A stretch of DNA of 64,000 nucleotides from JBBIRW01 sp037441565 (lineage in GTDB: Bacteria; Desulfobacterota; JBBIRW01). Below are positions 48,901 through 58,773 of the stretch, in pieces. The notes beneath the pieces are model-generated. The model saw only the letters and a list, made by a program, of their open reading frames with translations, did not search any database and was not told the origin of the DNA. Location: NCBI GenBank assembly GCA_037441565.1, contig JBBIRW010000004.1, positions 62,001-126,000 of the forward strand, given 5' to 3'. The stretch's first letter is position 1; every line of letters begins with the position of its first letter. Made by a program: the position numbers and the translations under genes.

Positions 48901-49973
48901 AGGGCTCGCTCAAGGACTTTGGAATAGCAGATATAATTCAGCTTATAGGTCATCAGCATAAGTCCGGTCAGCTTATTGTAAGGGGAGGTGAGGGTGAGAT
49001 CAGCATCTTGTTTCATGAGGGAAAGATTGTTGGCGTTGAACCAAGGGCAAGGAGAACTAAGGATCTGCTCGGTAGAAGGCTTGTAAGGGCGGGACTCATC
49101 AGTGAGGATCAGCTAAAAATTGCTCTCGAAACGCAGAAGGAAACGATGCAGAGGATAGGGGATATACTCGTTAATTTAGGATTTCTATCAGAGGATGATC
49201 TTTCACAGATGCTATACCTTCAGGCAAAGGAGATGCTTTGCGATGTTTTTTTATTAAAGGAAGGCAGTTATGAGTTTCATCATTCACCGGTTGAGTGGGA
49301 TGATAAACATTTTAATCCTATAAGCGTTGAAGAAGCACTCATAGAGGCATTCAGAATCATAGATGAATGGCCTGTTATAAAGAAAAAGATTCCAACCATG
49401 GATATTGTTTTAAGAAAAACTTTAAAAGCTGAACAGATTCAGGATGAGGAGATAACCGCAGAGGAAATTCAGGTTTTAAATTTTGTGGATGGAAATAGAA
49501 CAGTTGAAAGAATAGCGGAACTTTCAAGAATGGGAAATTTTGATACATGTAAAATTATTGCGACGCTTATCACAAAGGGATTAGTAGAGAGGGTGGAAGG
49601 TGATCTTCAAATTGAAGAGGAAAGGGATATAAGGAGGGTAAGACCGGAGATTTCTTTTCTTTTATTATTAATTCTTGCCTTCCTTTCAATGATTATGATA
49701 AGGGTATTTTCTGCAATTGGTGTTATCCCACAAAAAAAGCCATTATATCCTGTTATAGAATCAATAGATGATAAAACAATCCGTCTCAGACATGCCCTTG
49801 AAGTATATTACCTTAAGAAGGGTTTTTATCCGTACTATCTGGATGAGCTCCTGAAGGAAGGTATTATAAATAAAAGAGACTTGACCCTGGAAGGGGATAG
49901 GGAGTATTATTATATATCAGAAGGTGGACGCTATAGGTTGGAGCTTCTCCAGGAAGGAAAGAAGGGGAGATAA
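48891..49973 (+). CDS. DUF4388 protein with membrane anchor and pilin-like C-terminus
   Basis: 360 residues. The N-terminal DUF4388 domain (about 1-150) begins GSLKDFGIADIIQLIGHQHKSGQL, like the protein at 27329. It includes a helical repeat resembling the N-domain of type II/IV secretion ATPases (LVRAGLISEDQLKIALETQ and GDILVNLGFLSEDDL). After a winged-helix-like stretch (about 185-245) comes one membrane helix (about 253-275). The last 85 residues (IRLRHALEVYYLKKGFYP, then YYYISEGGRYRLEL) resemble the soluble part of GspG-type pseudopilins. It overlaps the TPR gene and precedes phoH by 27 bases. Role unknown; a link to pilus or secretion machinery is inferred. Confidence 0.78.
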   Translation: MGLKGSLKDFGIADIIQLIGHQHKSGQLIVRGGEGEISILFHEGKIVGVEPRARRTKDLLGRRLVRAGLISEDQLKIALETQKETMQRIGDILVNLGFLSEDDLSQMLYLQAKEMLCDVFLLKEGSYEFHHSPVEWDDKHFNPISVEEALIEAFRIIDEWPVIKKKIPTMDIVLRKTLKAEQIQDEEITAEEIQVLNFVDGNRTVERIAELSRMGNFDTCKIIATLITKGLVERVEGDLQIEEERDIRRVRPEISFLLLLILAFLSMIMIRVFSAIGVIPQKKPLYPVIESIDDKTIRLRHALEVYYLKKGFYPYYLDELLKEGIINKRDLTLEGDREYYYISEGGRYRLELLQEGKKGR

Positions 49974-50000
49974 GCTGCCATCAGAAACGGGGATTATTAA

Positions 50001-50981
50001 TTGGCTCATAACAGGGTGGATGACATATCCTTACAAATAGAGTTCGATGACAACTCCCTTCTTAGTATCCTTTACGGAAATCAAGATGAAAATCTGAGGT
50101 ATATTGAGAAGGCCCTCAATATTAATGTATATGTAAAAGGGAATCAGGTACTTATCAGGGGCGGAGAAAGGGAGGTAAAAATTGCAGAGCGACTGCTCAA
50201 GGAACTGTATTATATCCTCAAAAAGGGATATCGTATAACACCCTATGATGTTGGATTTGCTCTTCGAATAATAAGGGACAACGGGGATATTCACCTTAAA
50301 GAGATATTCTTAGATACCATTCTCCTGACATCAAAAAGGGTTCCAGTAGTTCCAAAGAGCATTAATCAAAAAAGGTATATAGAGGCCATCAGGAATTATG
50401 ACATTGTAATCGGTATCGGACCTGCTGGAACAGGTAAGACATATCTTGCTATGGCGATGGCTGTTGCTGCCCTTTTCAATAAAGAGGTAAACCGTATAAT
50501 CCTCACAAGACCTGCTGTTGAAGCCGGGGAAAAGCTCGGTTACCTTCCAGGAGATATCCAGGAGAAGGTTAATCCATATTTAAGACCACTTTATGATGCA
50601 CTTCACGATATGATAGATTACGATAAAGCGATCAGGCTCATAGAGAGAGGAATTATTGAAGTTGCCCCCCTTGCCTTTATGAGGGGAAGGACATTAAATG
50701 ATTCCTTTGTAATCCTTGATGAGGCACAAAATACAACATCTGAACAGATGAAGATGTTTCTTACAAGGCTTGGGTTCCGATCAAAGGCTGTTATAACGGG
50801 TGATATAACGCAGATAGATCTTCCTCAGGGTAAACCCTCCGGACTCATCGAATCACAAAAGATCCTTGCATCTATAGAAGGAATTGCATTTATCTACTTC
50901 ACTGAAAAGGATGTTGTTCGTCACCCCCTTGTTCAGAAGATCATAAAAGCTTACGAGATTTATGAAAGTCAAACCAGATAA
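50001..50981 (+). CDS. PhoH-like ATPase
   Basis: 326 residues. An N-terminal KH-like part (about 10-100) is followed by the PhoH ATPase domain: Walker A GPAGTGKTYLAM near 139, RPAVEAGEKLGYLPGD, and Walker B FVILDEAQNTT near 236. It starts with TTG 50001 and has only a weak ribosome site; an in-frame GTG five codons on is possible. PhoH-ybeY neighbours suggest an RNA-processing role (family knowledge). It is three bases before the HD-phosphodiesterase gene. Confidence 0.93.
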   Translation: MAHNRVDDISLQIEFDDNSLLSILYGNQDENLRYIEKALNINVYVKGNQVLIRGGEREVKIAERLLKELYYILKKGYRITPYDVGFALRIIRDNGDIHLKEIFLDTILLTSKRVPVVPKSINQKRYIEAIRNYDIVIGIGPAGTGKTYLAMAMAVAALFNKEVNRIILTRPAVEAGEKLGYLPGDIQEKVNPYLRPLYDALHDMIDYDKAIRLIERGIIEVAPLAFMRGRTLNDSFVILDEAQNTTSEQMKMFLTRLGFRSKAVITGDITQIDLPQGKPSGLIESQKILASIEGIAFIYFTEKDVVRHPLVQKIIKAYEIYESQTR

Positions 50982-50984
50982 AAG

Positions 50985-53336
50985 ATGATTTCCAGAAACA
51001 GTTTCAATCCGATCAGAAAACTATTGAACTATATCGATAATTTCAGCAAGGAATTTTCAGACTTATCCCTCCTCTTCTTTGCAATAATCCTGTGTGTTTT
51101 ACTTGGAATAATTGTTTCATCAGGTCAGGGTGCACCCTGGAAAGATCTTAAGGAAGGTGATGTTATAAAGGTTCCCATAAAGGCACCAAGGGATATTTTC
51201 CTCGAGGATAGTGCAACACTTGAAAAGAAAAGGAGGGAGGCGGAGGCAAAGGTTATCCCCATTTTTGATTATGATTCTGGAATACTCGATGAAATTGAAG
51301 AAAAGATCAGAGGGGCATTTTCATCTATGAGAGAAGGAGTGGAGATGGGATTAGAGATAGATATAGGGGACCAGGAGAAGATATTTGAGCAGATGCTGGG
51401 ATTCGAGATCTCTTCGGATAGCTTTTCAGCCCTTTTCGGTTCAGGATTTCCCGATGAAATTTCAGAGGAGATCATAAAATTGATGGGAAGGGTATATGAA
51501 AAGGGTGTTATAGAAAGTAAGGAATTGCTTAAGGATTATAAAAAGAAGATGCTTCTTCTCAGAAAAATTGGGATGGAGGAAAGTCCGGTTTTAATAACTG
51601 CTGATATGATTTATGATATTTCGAGTGCCAGAAGGGAATTACAATCTTATATCAACAGATCAGCAATATTAAAGACAAAAAATTTAAGGATTGCTGCTTA
51701 TGAAATCACCTCAAATCTCCTCAAACCAAATGTTATTTTGAACAGCAGCGATACCGAGCGTGCGAAAATGGAGGCACTTTCCAGAATAAAGCCAACGTTC
51801 GTTCTTATTAAAAAGGGTGAGGTAATTTTCAGGGAAGGTGAAAAAATAGACAGGGACAATCTTTATAAGCTGAGAGTCTTGAAGGAGATGGAACATGGTG
51901 GAAGCAGATTTTTAAACATCTCAGCGATGAGCCTTCTCATATTTATGCTTATATGGGTTACCTGGTATTTTTCATCAAAGAATATCAAGAAATTTGCTTC
52001 TGATAAAAGGGATTATATATTTCTGGGATTATGGCTTTTAACTGTTGTAGCGCTATCGAAATTTGGTATATCTATTGCCAAAAGCCTTGAAGTTTTATTT
52101 CCCTTTGTTCCTCTAACAGTTTTCTACTACACCTTTCCTGTTGCTGCTGGCGCAATGGTTGTAAGGATTGTTATAAATTCTGAAACAGCCATTGCCTTTT
52201 CCATTATATTGAGTCTTATAACAGGCATATTGCTTCAGGAAGATTTTCTGTTATCAATTTATTATTTTATAGGCAGTATATTTGCATCACACTTTGTTAA
52301 ACAATGTACGAGCAGAAAAATTATCTTCAGGGCAGGTTTCTACCTTGGTGTCGTTAATATGTTTATGGCAATGGCATTAACTGGTATAAAGGGTGAATTT
52401 GTAACTACATCAACTCTATGGACAATACCCTTACCTATGTTGGGTGGAATAGCAGCTTCAATAATGACGAGTGGATTTGTTCCGCTTGCAGAACTCATTT
52501 TTGGTTATACAACGGATATGAAACTACTTGAACTTGCTAACATCGATCATCCTCTGATAAAGGAATTAATGATAAGGGCTCCGGGGACATATCATCACAG
52601 TGTTATGGTTGGAAGTCTTGTTGAAGCAGCTGCTGAGGCAATAGGAGCAAATCCTCTTCTGTCCAGGGTATGCGCCCTTTATCATGATATAGGAAAGATC
52701 AAGATGCCGGAGTATTTTATAGAAAATCAGATTGGAGATGAAAATAAACATGATAAGCTATCACCCCATATGAGTGCACTTATTGTTATTTCTCATGTAA
52801 AATCAGGTATAGAACTTGCGAAGGAGGCAGGGATTGGAAAGAGGATTATAGATGTAATACCACAGCATCATGGGACAAGCGTCATCACCTATTTTTATCA
52901 AAAGGCTCTGGAAAAAGAAGGCGAGGATAATGTTAATGAAAACGATTTTAGATATCTTGGTCCGAAGCCGCAAACGAGGGAGGCAGGTCTTGTTATGCTG
53001 GCCGATATCGTGGAGGCTGCAGTTAGGGTTCTTCCCGATCCAAATCCGGGAAGAATACAGCAGATCGTTCACAGACTGATCAATAAGGTATTCACAGATG
53101 GGCAGCTTGATGAATGTGAGTTAACATTAAAAGATCTTACAGCAATAGAGAAGGCATTTGTGAGGGTTCTTTCAGGAATCTATCATCACAGGGTAGATTA
53201 TCCAGAAACATATGCAGCAGATAAGAGAAAAGCAAATGGAAATTCTGATTCAAAACAGGCAAAAATTTTTAAAGGTAAACAAGAGGATATTAAAAAAGGT
53301 AGTAAAGAAGATTTTAAAAGATTTGCAATATCATGA
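50985..53336 (+). CDS. 7TMR-HD family phosphodiesterase (PgpH-like)
   Basis: 783 residues. First TM (about 25-48), an extracytoplasmic 7TMR-HDED domain (about 60-300), seven membrane helices (about 310-500) and a cytosolic HD domain (about 530-730) with HHSVMVGSL, ALYHDIGK near 565 and QHHGTS. In Listeria the homologue PgpH hydrolyses c-di-AMP; in Gram-negatives the substrate may be c-di-AMP or another nucleotide. The Asn/Lys-rich tail overlaps the ybeY start by 101 bases. Family assignment is strong, the substrate is not shown by sequence. Confidence 0.93.
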   Translation: MISRNSFNPIRKLLNYIDNFSKEFSDLSLLFFAIILCVLLGIIVSSGQGAPWKDLKEGDVIKVPIKAPRDIFLEDSATLEKKRREAEAKVIPIFDYDSGILDEIEEKIRGAFSSMREGVEMGLEIDIGDQEKIFEQMLGFEISSDSFSALFGSGFPDEISEEIIKLMGRVYEKGVIESKELLKDYKKKMLLLRKIGMEESPVLITADMIYDISSARRELQSYINRSAILKTKNLRIAAYEITSNLLKPNVILNSSDTERAKMEALSRIKPTFVLIKKGEVIFREGEKIDRDNLYKLRVLKEMEHGGSRFLNISAMSLLIFMLIWVTWYFSSKNIKKFASDKRDYIFLGLWLLTVVALSKFGISIAKSLEVLFPFVPLTVFYYTFPVAAGAMVVRIVINSETAIAFSIILSLITGILLQEDFLLSIYYFIGSIFASHFVKQCTSRKIIFRAGFYLGVVNMFMAMALTGIKGEFVTTSTLWTIPLPMLGGIAASIMTSGFVPLAELIFGYTTDMKLLELANIDHPLIKELMIRAPGTYHHSVMVGSLVEAAAEAIGANPLLSRVCALYHDIGKIKMPEYFIENQIGDENKHDKLSPHMSALIVISHVKSGIELAKEAGIGKRIIDVIPQHHGTSVITYFYQKALEKEGEDNVNENDFRYLGPKPQTREAGLVMLADIVEAAVRVLPDPNPGRIQQIVHRLINKVFTDGQLDECELTLKDLTAIEKAFVRVLSGIYHHRVDYPETYAADKRKANGNSDSKQAKIFKGKQEDIKKGSKEDFKRFAIS

Positions 53337-53703
53337 AGTTGAAGTGAGCGTTCTTCTCACAGATAACGAGGAAATAAGGCTTCTTAATTTCAAATATCTT
53401 CATAAGGATAAACCGACAAACGTTATTTCATTCTCACAGGGTGAAGAGTTAAAGAATAAGAATGGAAGAAAGCCCATTCTTGGTGATGTGGTTATATCCG
53501 TTGAAAGGGCGATCAAAGAGGCAAGGATGGCCGGAATAGAACCTTTGAGGTATATTATCTTCCTTTTGATCCATGGAATCCTTCATCTTGCAGGCTTTGA
53601 CCATGGAGGTTCATCGAACAGAAGAAAGTCAAGGAAGATGATGCATATGCAGAAGACCCTTATGAAAAGGATCGAGGATCTTTTAAATATTCAACCATGT
53701 TGA
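53236..53703 (+). CDS. ybeY: Endoribonuclease YbeY
   Basis: About 155 residues. The metal-binding motif HGILHLAGFDH (near 114-124) and RPTNVISF-like KPTNVISFSQG are diagnostic. It matures 16S rRNA 3' ends. The frame is open upstream to 53212, but ATG 53236 yields the familiar opening MEILIQNRQK. It overlaps the end of the HD gene by 101 bases and its stop overlaps the corC start by seven. Confidence 0.95.
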   Translation: MEILIQNRQKFLKVNKRILKKVVKKILKDLQYHEVEVSVLLTDNEEIRLLNFKYLHKDKPTNVISFSQGEELKNKNGRKPILGDVVISVERAIKEARMAGIEPLRYIIFLLIHGILHLAGFDHGGSSNRRKSRKMMHMQKTLMKRIEDLLNIQPC

Positions 53704-54521
53704 AGAAATTAATAGAAAGACTATTGAATCTACTAAAGTATCAAAGTATCACAAAAGAAGATCCTATCAGAGAAAAGGGTGATCCTGTTTTGGAAACAGA
53801 TATAGTAAATGATGAGAATTTTCTTAATGGAATAAAGGATTTTCTCGGTACCCCGATAAGCGAATTAATGACACCAAGAATTGATGTATTTGCTTTAGAA
53901 GCATCTTTAACTATAGGTGATGTTTTACCGCTTATTGTTCAGAAAGAATTCACAAAATATCCTGTATATGAAAGGGATCTTGATAATGTTGTTGGTATAT
54001 TGATACAAAGTGATATTCTGAAATATGTAATCAGGGGATCACTTTCAATACAGATAAAGGAGATAATGAGGCAACCATTCTTTGTTCCAGAAACAAAGAA
54101 TGCTTTTCAATTACTGAAAGAATTCTGTAAGACCAACAATTCAATGGCAATTGTAATAGATGAATATGGTGGAACCTCAGGGATAGTTACTGTGAGTGAT
54201 ATTGTTAAAAAATTTATTTCTGAAGTTGGGCCAGGGGATTATTTTGATCGATCTGCAATTCAGCAGATACCGGAGGATGGATTAGCGGTTGATGGTAAGA
54301 TGCACCTCGAAGAGCTTCAAGATCTCTTGAATATCGAATTTCCTGAAGGAGATTACGATACCATTGCCGGCTTTCTCTCACATATCGCAGGAAAGATCCC
54401 TTCTGAAGGTGAGGAGATCAGGTATGACCATTTAACCTTCAGGATTGAGAAGGCTGATAAGAGAAGGGTTCTGAAGGTAAGGATCAAAAAAGAAAAGCCC
54501 TTTCCTAAAGAATTGAATTAA
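53697..54521 (+). CDS. corC: CBS-domain CorC/HlyC-type protein
   Basis: 274 residues. Two CBS domains (about 55-175; ISELMTPRIDVFALE, SMAIVIDEYGGTSGIVTVSDI) and a C-terminal transporter-associated domain (about 185-270; EDGLAVDGKMHLEELQDLL). No DUF21 membrane domain, so it is the soluble short form, as in CorC beside ybeY and lnt in many genomes. The role in Mg/Co efflux or envelope maintenance is by family. It precedes lnt by ten bases. Confidence 0.9.
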   Translation: MLKKLIERLLNLLKYQSITKEDPIREKGDPVLETDIVNDENFLNGIKDFLGTPISELMTPRIDVFALEASLTIGDVLPLIVQKEFTKYPVYERDLDNVVGILIQSDILKYVIRGSLSIQIKEIMRQPFFVPETKNAFQLLKEFCKTNNSMAIVIDEYGGTSGIVTVSDIVKKFISEVGPGDYFDRSAIQQIPEDGLAVDGKMHLEELQDLLNIEFPEGDYDTIAGFLSHIAGKIPSEGEEIRYDHLTFRIEKADKRRVLKVRIKKEKPFPKELN

Positions 54522-54531
54522 AAGTTAAAGA

Positions 54532-56064
54532 ATGGAAAGAAATAATGTAATCTGGAGAAGAATATTATTATCGGTCTGCTGTTCGGTTATTCTTTCCCTT
54601 TCATTTCCTCCGTTTGGAATATCCATTTTTTCCTGGATAGCCTTTATACCTTTATTTTTTGCTATTAGAAACAGAGAGCCGGCAGAGGCTTTTTTTATCG
54701 GACTTATCTCTGGATTCACATTTAATTGTATTCTTATATACTGGGTCATAGGGACATTGAGACGATATGGCAGCATAAATATTGTTTTATGTATTCTGAT
54801 CTTCATACTTCTTGTTATTTACCTCTCTATTTATTGGGCAGTATTTTCTTCCATCACATCACGATTTATGAAAAATACCAGCACTATAATAATTGCTCCG
54901 TCTCTATGGGTTGTACTGGAGTATCTAAGATCACATATTTTTACAGGATTTCCATGGGAGTTACTCGGATATTCACAGTTTTCCAATTTAACAATTGTCC
55001 AGATTGCAGATCTTACAGGTCCTTACGGAATAAGTTTTATCATAATGTTTTTTAATACACTGATATACGAGATGATTGCCAATCCATGGAAGGATAGGAG
55101 GACATATTTTCTTAAGGGTGCATCAGTTTTTGCAGTTATTTACCTTTTAGTCTATCTATATGGAATATATGCACTTTTTAAATATGATGAGATAAGTGGT
55201 ATTTACAGGGTTTCAATAATTCAGGGGAATATTGATCAGTCATTAAAATGGGATAAAAATTTTAGAGAAAGTACAATTAATATCTATGAAAGATTGACAA
55301 TGAGTTCCCTCAACAGGGATCCAGAGCTGATAGTTTGGCCTGAAACTGCAGCCCCGTTTTTTTACAATATTGAGAAGGAATACAGGGATCGGATCGAGAA
55401 TATTGCAAAGAAGAGTGGAAGATTTTTGCTAACAGGCAGTCCTTCGGTAAAAATGGGAAATGGTAAACCGGAGCTTCTGAACAGTGCATTCCTTATCGAT
55501 CCATCTGGAAAGACGATCGATGGGTACGATAAGATCCATCTCGTTCCCTTTGGAGAATATGTGCCGCTGCAAAGGATCCTATTCTTTATAAAACCGTTGG
55601 TTGAGGCTGCCGGTGATTTCAAATCGGGAAGTAGATATGTGGTCTTTGATGCAGATGGAAAGAAATTCAGTGTTGTTATATGTTTTGAGGCAATATTTCC
55701 TGAACTCTGCAGGAAATTTATTAAAGCTGGTGCGGAATTTTTAATAAACATAACAAACGATGCATGGTTTGGAGAAACATCTGCACCCTATCAGCATCTC
55801 TCCATGGTTGTCTTTCGTGCAATTGAAAACAGGGTTTTTATCGTAAGAGCTGCAAATACAGGTATAAGCGCTATAATAAATCCTGCTGGAAGGATAGTAA
55901 CCAGATCTGAGCTTTTCAAAGAGGCTGTTCTTACAGGAGAGATCGGTATGAGGAGCGGCTATACAATATATACCCGTGCTGGCGATGTCTTTGCATGGAT
56001 TTGTATAGGCCTTTTCGTATATCTCATGATAAAATTTTTAAGGACTAAATCAGGAGGTCAATAA
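54532..56064 (+). CDS. lnt: Apolipoprotein N-acyltransferase
   Basis: 510 residues. An N-terminal membrane domain of six or so helices (about 1-200) and a periplasmic nitrilase-like domain (about 225-475) with Glu in VWPETAAPF, Lys in YDKIHLVPFGEYVP and Cys in VVICFEAIFPEL; a last membrane helix closes it. Lnt adds the third acyl chain to lipoproteins such as LptE, allowing Lol export, which fits lolC/lolD nearby. prfB starts two bases after its stop. Confidence 0.96.
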   Translation: MERNNVIWRRILLSVCCSVILSLSFPPFGISIFSWIAFIPLFFAIRNREPAEAFFIGLISGFTFNCILIYWVIGTLRRYGSINIVLCILIFILLVIYLSIYWAVFSSITSRFMKNTSTIIIAPSLWVVLEYLRSHIFTGFPWELLGYSQFSNLTIVQIADLTGPYGISFIIMFFNTLIYEMIANPWKDRRTYFLKGASVFAVIYLLVYLYGIYALFKYDEISGIYRVSIIQGNIDQSLKWDKNFRESTINIYERLTMSSLNRDPELIVWPETAAPFFYNIEKEYRDRIENIAKKSGRFLLTGSPSVKMGNGKPELLNSAFLIDPSGKTIDGYDKIHLVPFGEYVPLQRILFFIKPLVEAAGDFKSGSRYVVFDADGKKFSVVICFEAIFPELCRKFIKAGAEFLINITNDAWFGETSAPYQHLSMVVFRAIENRVFIVRAANTGISAIINPAGRIVTRSELFKEAVLTGEIGMRSGYTIYTRAGDVFAWICIGLFVYLMIKFLRTKSGGQ

Positions 56065-56066
56065 AA

Positions 56067-57180
56067 ATGATAACCGCTATTTCAGACCTTTTAGCTGAGG
56101 TTGAGGAGAAATATATCTCAGTAAGGGGGTGTCTTTGAACCGGACAGAAAGGAGGAGAGGATCAGGGAGATTGAAAGGGAGATGGAGTCCCCCTCCATAT
56201 GGAACGATCTTGAAAAGGTAAAGAGATTGAAAAAGGAGAAGAGTATTCTTGAAAAGACTCTCAGGGAATGGAGATCCATTGAGGAGAGGGTTGAAGAGAT
56301 AAAGATTCTCATAGAGCTTTTCGAAGAGGAGCATGATCATGAGCTGGAGAGGGAGGTAATTAGTAAGCTCCGGTCTCTTGTCAATGAAATGAAGGAAATA
56401 GAGTTGAGAGAGGCACTCAAGGGTGAGCACGACAGGGGCAATACCATTGTATCCATACATGCTGGAGCTGGAGGAACAGAAGCACAGGACTGGGCACAGA
56501 TGCTCCTGAGGATGTATATAAGATGGGCGGAGAAGAAGGGCTTCAAAACTGAAATACTCGATATACTGTACGGCGAAGAGGCAGGTGTGAAGAGTGTTAC
56601 ATTCAATGTAATCGGTGATTATGCATTCGGGTACTTAAAATCAGAGGGTGGGATACATAGGCTTGTAAGGATATCACCTTTTGATGCAAACAGAAGAAGA
56701 CATACATCTTTTGCTGCAGTATTTGTTTATCCCGACATAGAAGAAGAGAGTGAGATTGTTATAGATGAATCGGATTTGAGAATAGAGACTTTCAGGGCAG
56801 GAGGCCCTGGGGGTCAGCATGTTAACAAGACCGAATCTGCGGTGAGGATAACACATATCCCAACAGGTATTGTTGTTCAATGTCAGAACGAAAGATCACA
56901 ACATAGAAATAAGGCGACGGCAATGAAGATTTTGAAGGCCAAGCTTTATGAGCTGGAAGAGAGAAAGAGGGCAGAGAAGCTGAAAGAACTTCATGAGGAA
57001 AAGAAGGAGATAGCATGGGGAAGCCAGATACGTTCTTATATTCTTCAACCTTATCGCCTGGTAAAGGATCACAGGACAGGATATGAGATGGGCGATGTGG
57101 AAGCTGTACTTGATGGTGAACTGGACGGATTTATATGGGCATGGATTCTCAAAAATATATCAAAAGGAAGAACTTCCTGA
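56067..57180 (+). CDS. prfB: Peptide chain release factor 2 (programmed +1 frameshift)
   Basis: About 370 residues. ATG 56067 opens a 23-codon frame that ends at in-frame TGA 56136-56138; a +1 shift at CTT-T continues in the frame that ends at 57180. Both halves match RF2: MITAISDLLAEVEEK, then EPDRKEERIREIEREMESPSIWND. The main part has SPFDANRRRH (the SPF anticodon mimic of RF2) and the peptidyl-transferase motif GGPGGQ near 56810. It reads UGA and UAA. Translation of only the later ATG (56182) would omit the N-terminal 40 residues, so the shift is required. Confidence 0.95.
56124..56138 (+). promoter_or_regulatory. prfB: RF2 autoregulatory +1 frameshift site
   Basis: AGG GGG TGT CTT TGA: the internal Shine-Dalgarno-like AGGGGG, a three-base spacer, the slippery CTT and the UGA stop are as in E. 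coli prfB (spacer TAT there). The base after UGA is A rather than the usual C. Low RF2 makes ribosomes pause at UGA and slip, so RF2 controls its own synthesis. Confidence 0.93.
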
Positions 57181-57252
57181 ACCTTTTACTTGACTGATTT
57201 TCCGGAAAGGGATAGTTTAGGGTATTTGGTTTTATGATGGGGGGATAGGTTT

Positions 57253-58758
57253 ATGGAAAGGGAGTTTTTTAATCAGAGAATTAGAAAAGCGGAAGAGCTG
57301 AGGACACTTGGAATAAATCCTTATCCATCAGGTTTTAAACCAGAAAACGATACAGCTGAACTCCATGCAAAATATGATGCATCTTCCTCAGAGGAACTGG
57401 AAAGCATTGGTGCAAATGCATCACTGGCTGGTAGAATTACCGCCATAAGAGATTTCGGCAAAAGTTGCTTCATAGAGATACAGGACAGAAAGGGGAAGAT
57501 ACAGGCCTATATAAGAAAGAATGAAGTTGGTGAAGAAAGATACAATCTTTTCAAGAGATATATAGACATAGGGGATTTCATAGGCGTTAAGGGTAGAATA
57601 TTCAAAACAAAAACAGGTGAGCTTACAGTCCTTGTTCGTGAATTCATCCTGCTTTGTAAAGCATTGAGAACCTTACCCGAGAAATGGCATGGATTAACAG
57701 ATATTGAGCTTAGATACAGAATGAGGTTTCTTGATCTTATCACGAATAAAAAGGTAAGGGAGATCTTCATAAAAAGGGAAAGGATTATAGATGTTATAAG
57801 GAGATTTTTCAAGCAGAGGGATTTTATGGAAGTTGAAACCCCTATGATGCATATAATGCCGGGTGGTGCTGCTGCAAGACCATTTATAACGCACCACAAT
57901 GCCCTCGATATGGATCTTTACCTTCGGATAGCACCTGAACTTTATTTAAAGAAGCTCCTTGTTGGAGGATTTGAGAAGGTATTTGAGTTAAACAGAAATT
58001 TCAGAAACGAGGGTATTTCGACACAACATAATCCCGAGTTTACAATGCTTGAATTTTATCAGGCTTATGCGACATATGAGGATTTTATGGACCTTACTGA
58101 GGAGTTGCTGTGTGAGATTTCGATGGAGGTTTTGGGAACCCATAAATTTTACTATCAGGGAAACCTTATTGACCTGAACAGACCATGGAGGAGGATCTCC
58201 TTCAAAAATGTGCTTCTTTCTGAAGGGGTGAGTGAGGAGGTATTTTATGACAGGGAAAAGGCATTGAGATGGGGGAGAGAAAGGGGGTTAAAATTTCTCG
58301 ATGGGGAGAGGCACGGAAAGATTCTCATGAAGATATTTGAGGGTCTGGTTGAGGAGAAACTTATCCAGCCGACCTTTGTTTATGACTATCCCATAGAGGC
58401 ATCTCCGCTTTCAAGGAGGAGCGATTCTGATCCATCGATTGCCGAAAGGTTTGAGCTATTTATAGCGGGAAAGGAAATTGCCAATGCCTTTTCCGAGCTT
58501 AATGATCCTGTTGATCAGAGAAAGAGGTTTATTGAGCAGGTAGAAGATAGAAAAGCGGGTGATCTCGAGGCGCACATGCTTGATGAGGATTTTATCCATG
58601 CCCTTGAACATGGAATGCCTCCAGCAGCTGGTGAAGGGATAGGAATTGACAGACTTGTAATGATCTTTACTGACTCACCCTCCATAAGGGATGTAATTCT
58701 ATTTCCTCTTCTAAAGCCGGTTCCCACTCACAGGACGATTTTTTATGAACCCCGGTAA
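57253..58758 (+). CDS. lysS: Lysyl-tRNA synthetase (class II)
   Basis: 501 residues. An N-terminal OB-fold anticodon domain (about 50-150; AGRITAIRDFGKSCFIEIQD) and the class II catalytic core: motif 1 around FMEVETPMMH, motif 2 FRNEGISTQHNPEFTMLEFY, motif 3 GEGIGIDRLVMIFT near 465. Its start follows a 72-base gap with only weak promoter-like elements. lolC follows after 15 bases. Function secure. Confidence 0.97.
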   Translation: MEREFFNQRIRKAEELRTLGINPYPSGFKPENDTAELHAKYDASSSEELESIGANASLAGRITAIRDFGKSCFIEIQDRKGKIQAYIRKNEVGEERYNLFKRYIDIGDFIGVKGRIFKTKTGELTVLVREFILLCKALRTLPEKWHGLTDIELRYRMRFLDLITNKKVREIFIKRERIIDVIRRFFKQRDFMEVETPMMHIMPGGAAARPFITHHNALDMDLYLRIAPELYLKKLLVGGFEKVFELNRNFRNEGISTQHNPEFTMLEFYQAYATYEDFMDLTEELLCEISMEVLGTHKFYYQGNLIDLNRPWRRISFKNVLLSEGVSEEVFYDREKALRWGRERGLKFLDGERHGKILMKIFEGLVEEKLIQPTFVYDYPIEASPLSRRSDSDPSIAERFELFIAGKEIANAFSELNDPVDQRKRFIEQVEDRKAGDLEAHMLDEDFIHALEHGMPPAAGEGIGIDRLVMIFTDSPSIRDVILFPLLKPVPTHRTIFYEPR

Positions 58759-58773
58759 GAGGATCTTGGAGAG

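Noticed and set aside
56182..57180. prfB as a simple 332-residue gene from ATG 56182
   Set aside because: The preceding bases encode a good RF2 N-terminus in two frames joined by the canonical frameshift site.
57195..57225. TTTCCGGAAA palindrome and TTGACT-like box before lysS
   Set aside because: The palindrome is only ten bases and the matching -10 has just three of six consensus bases.
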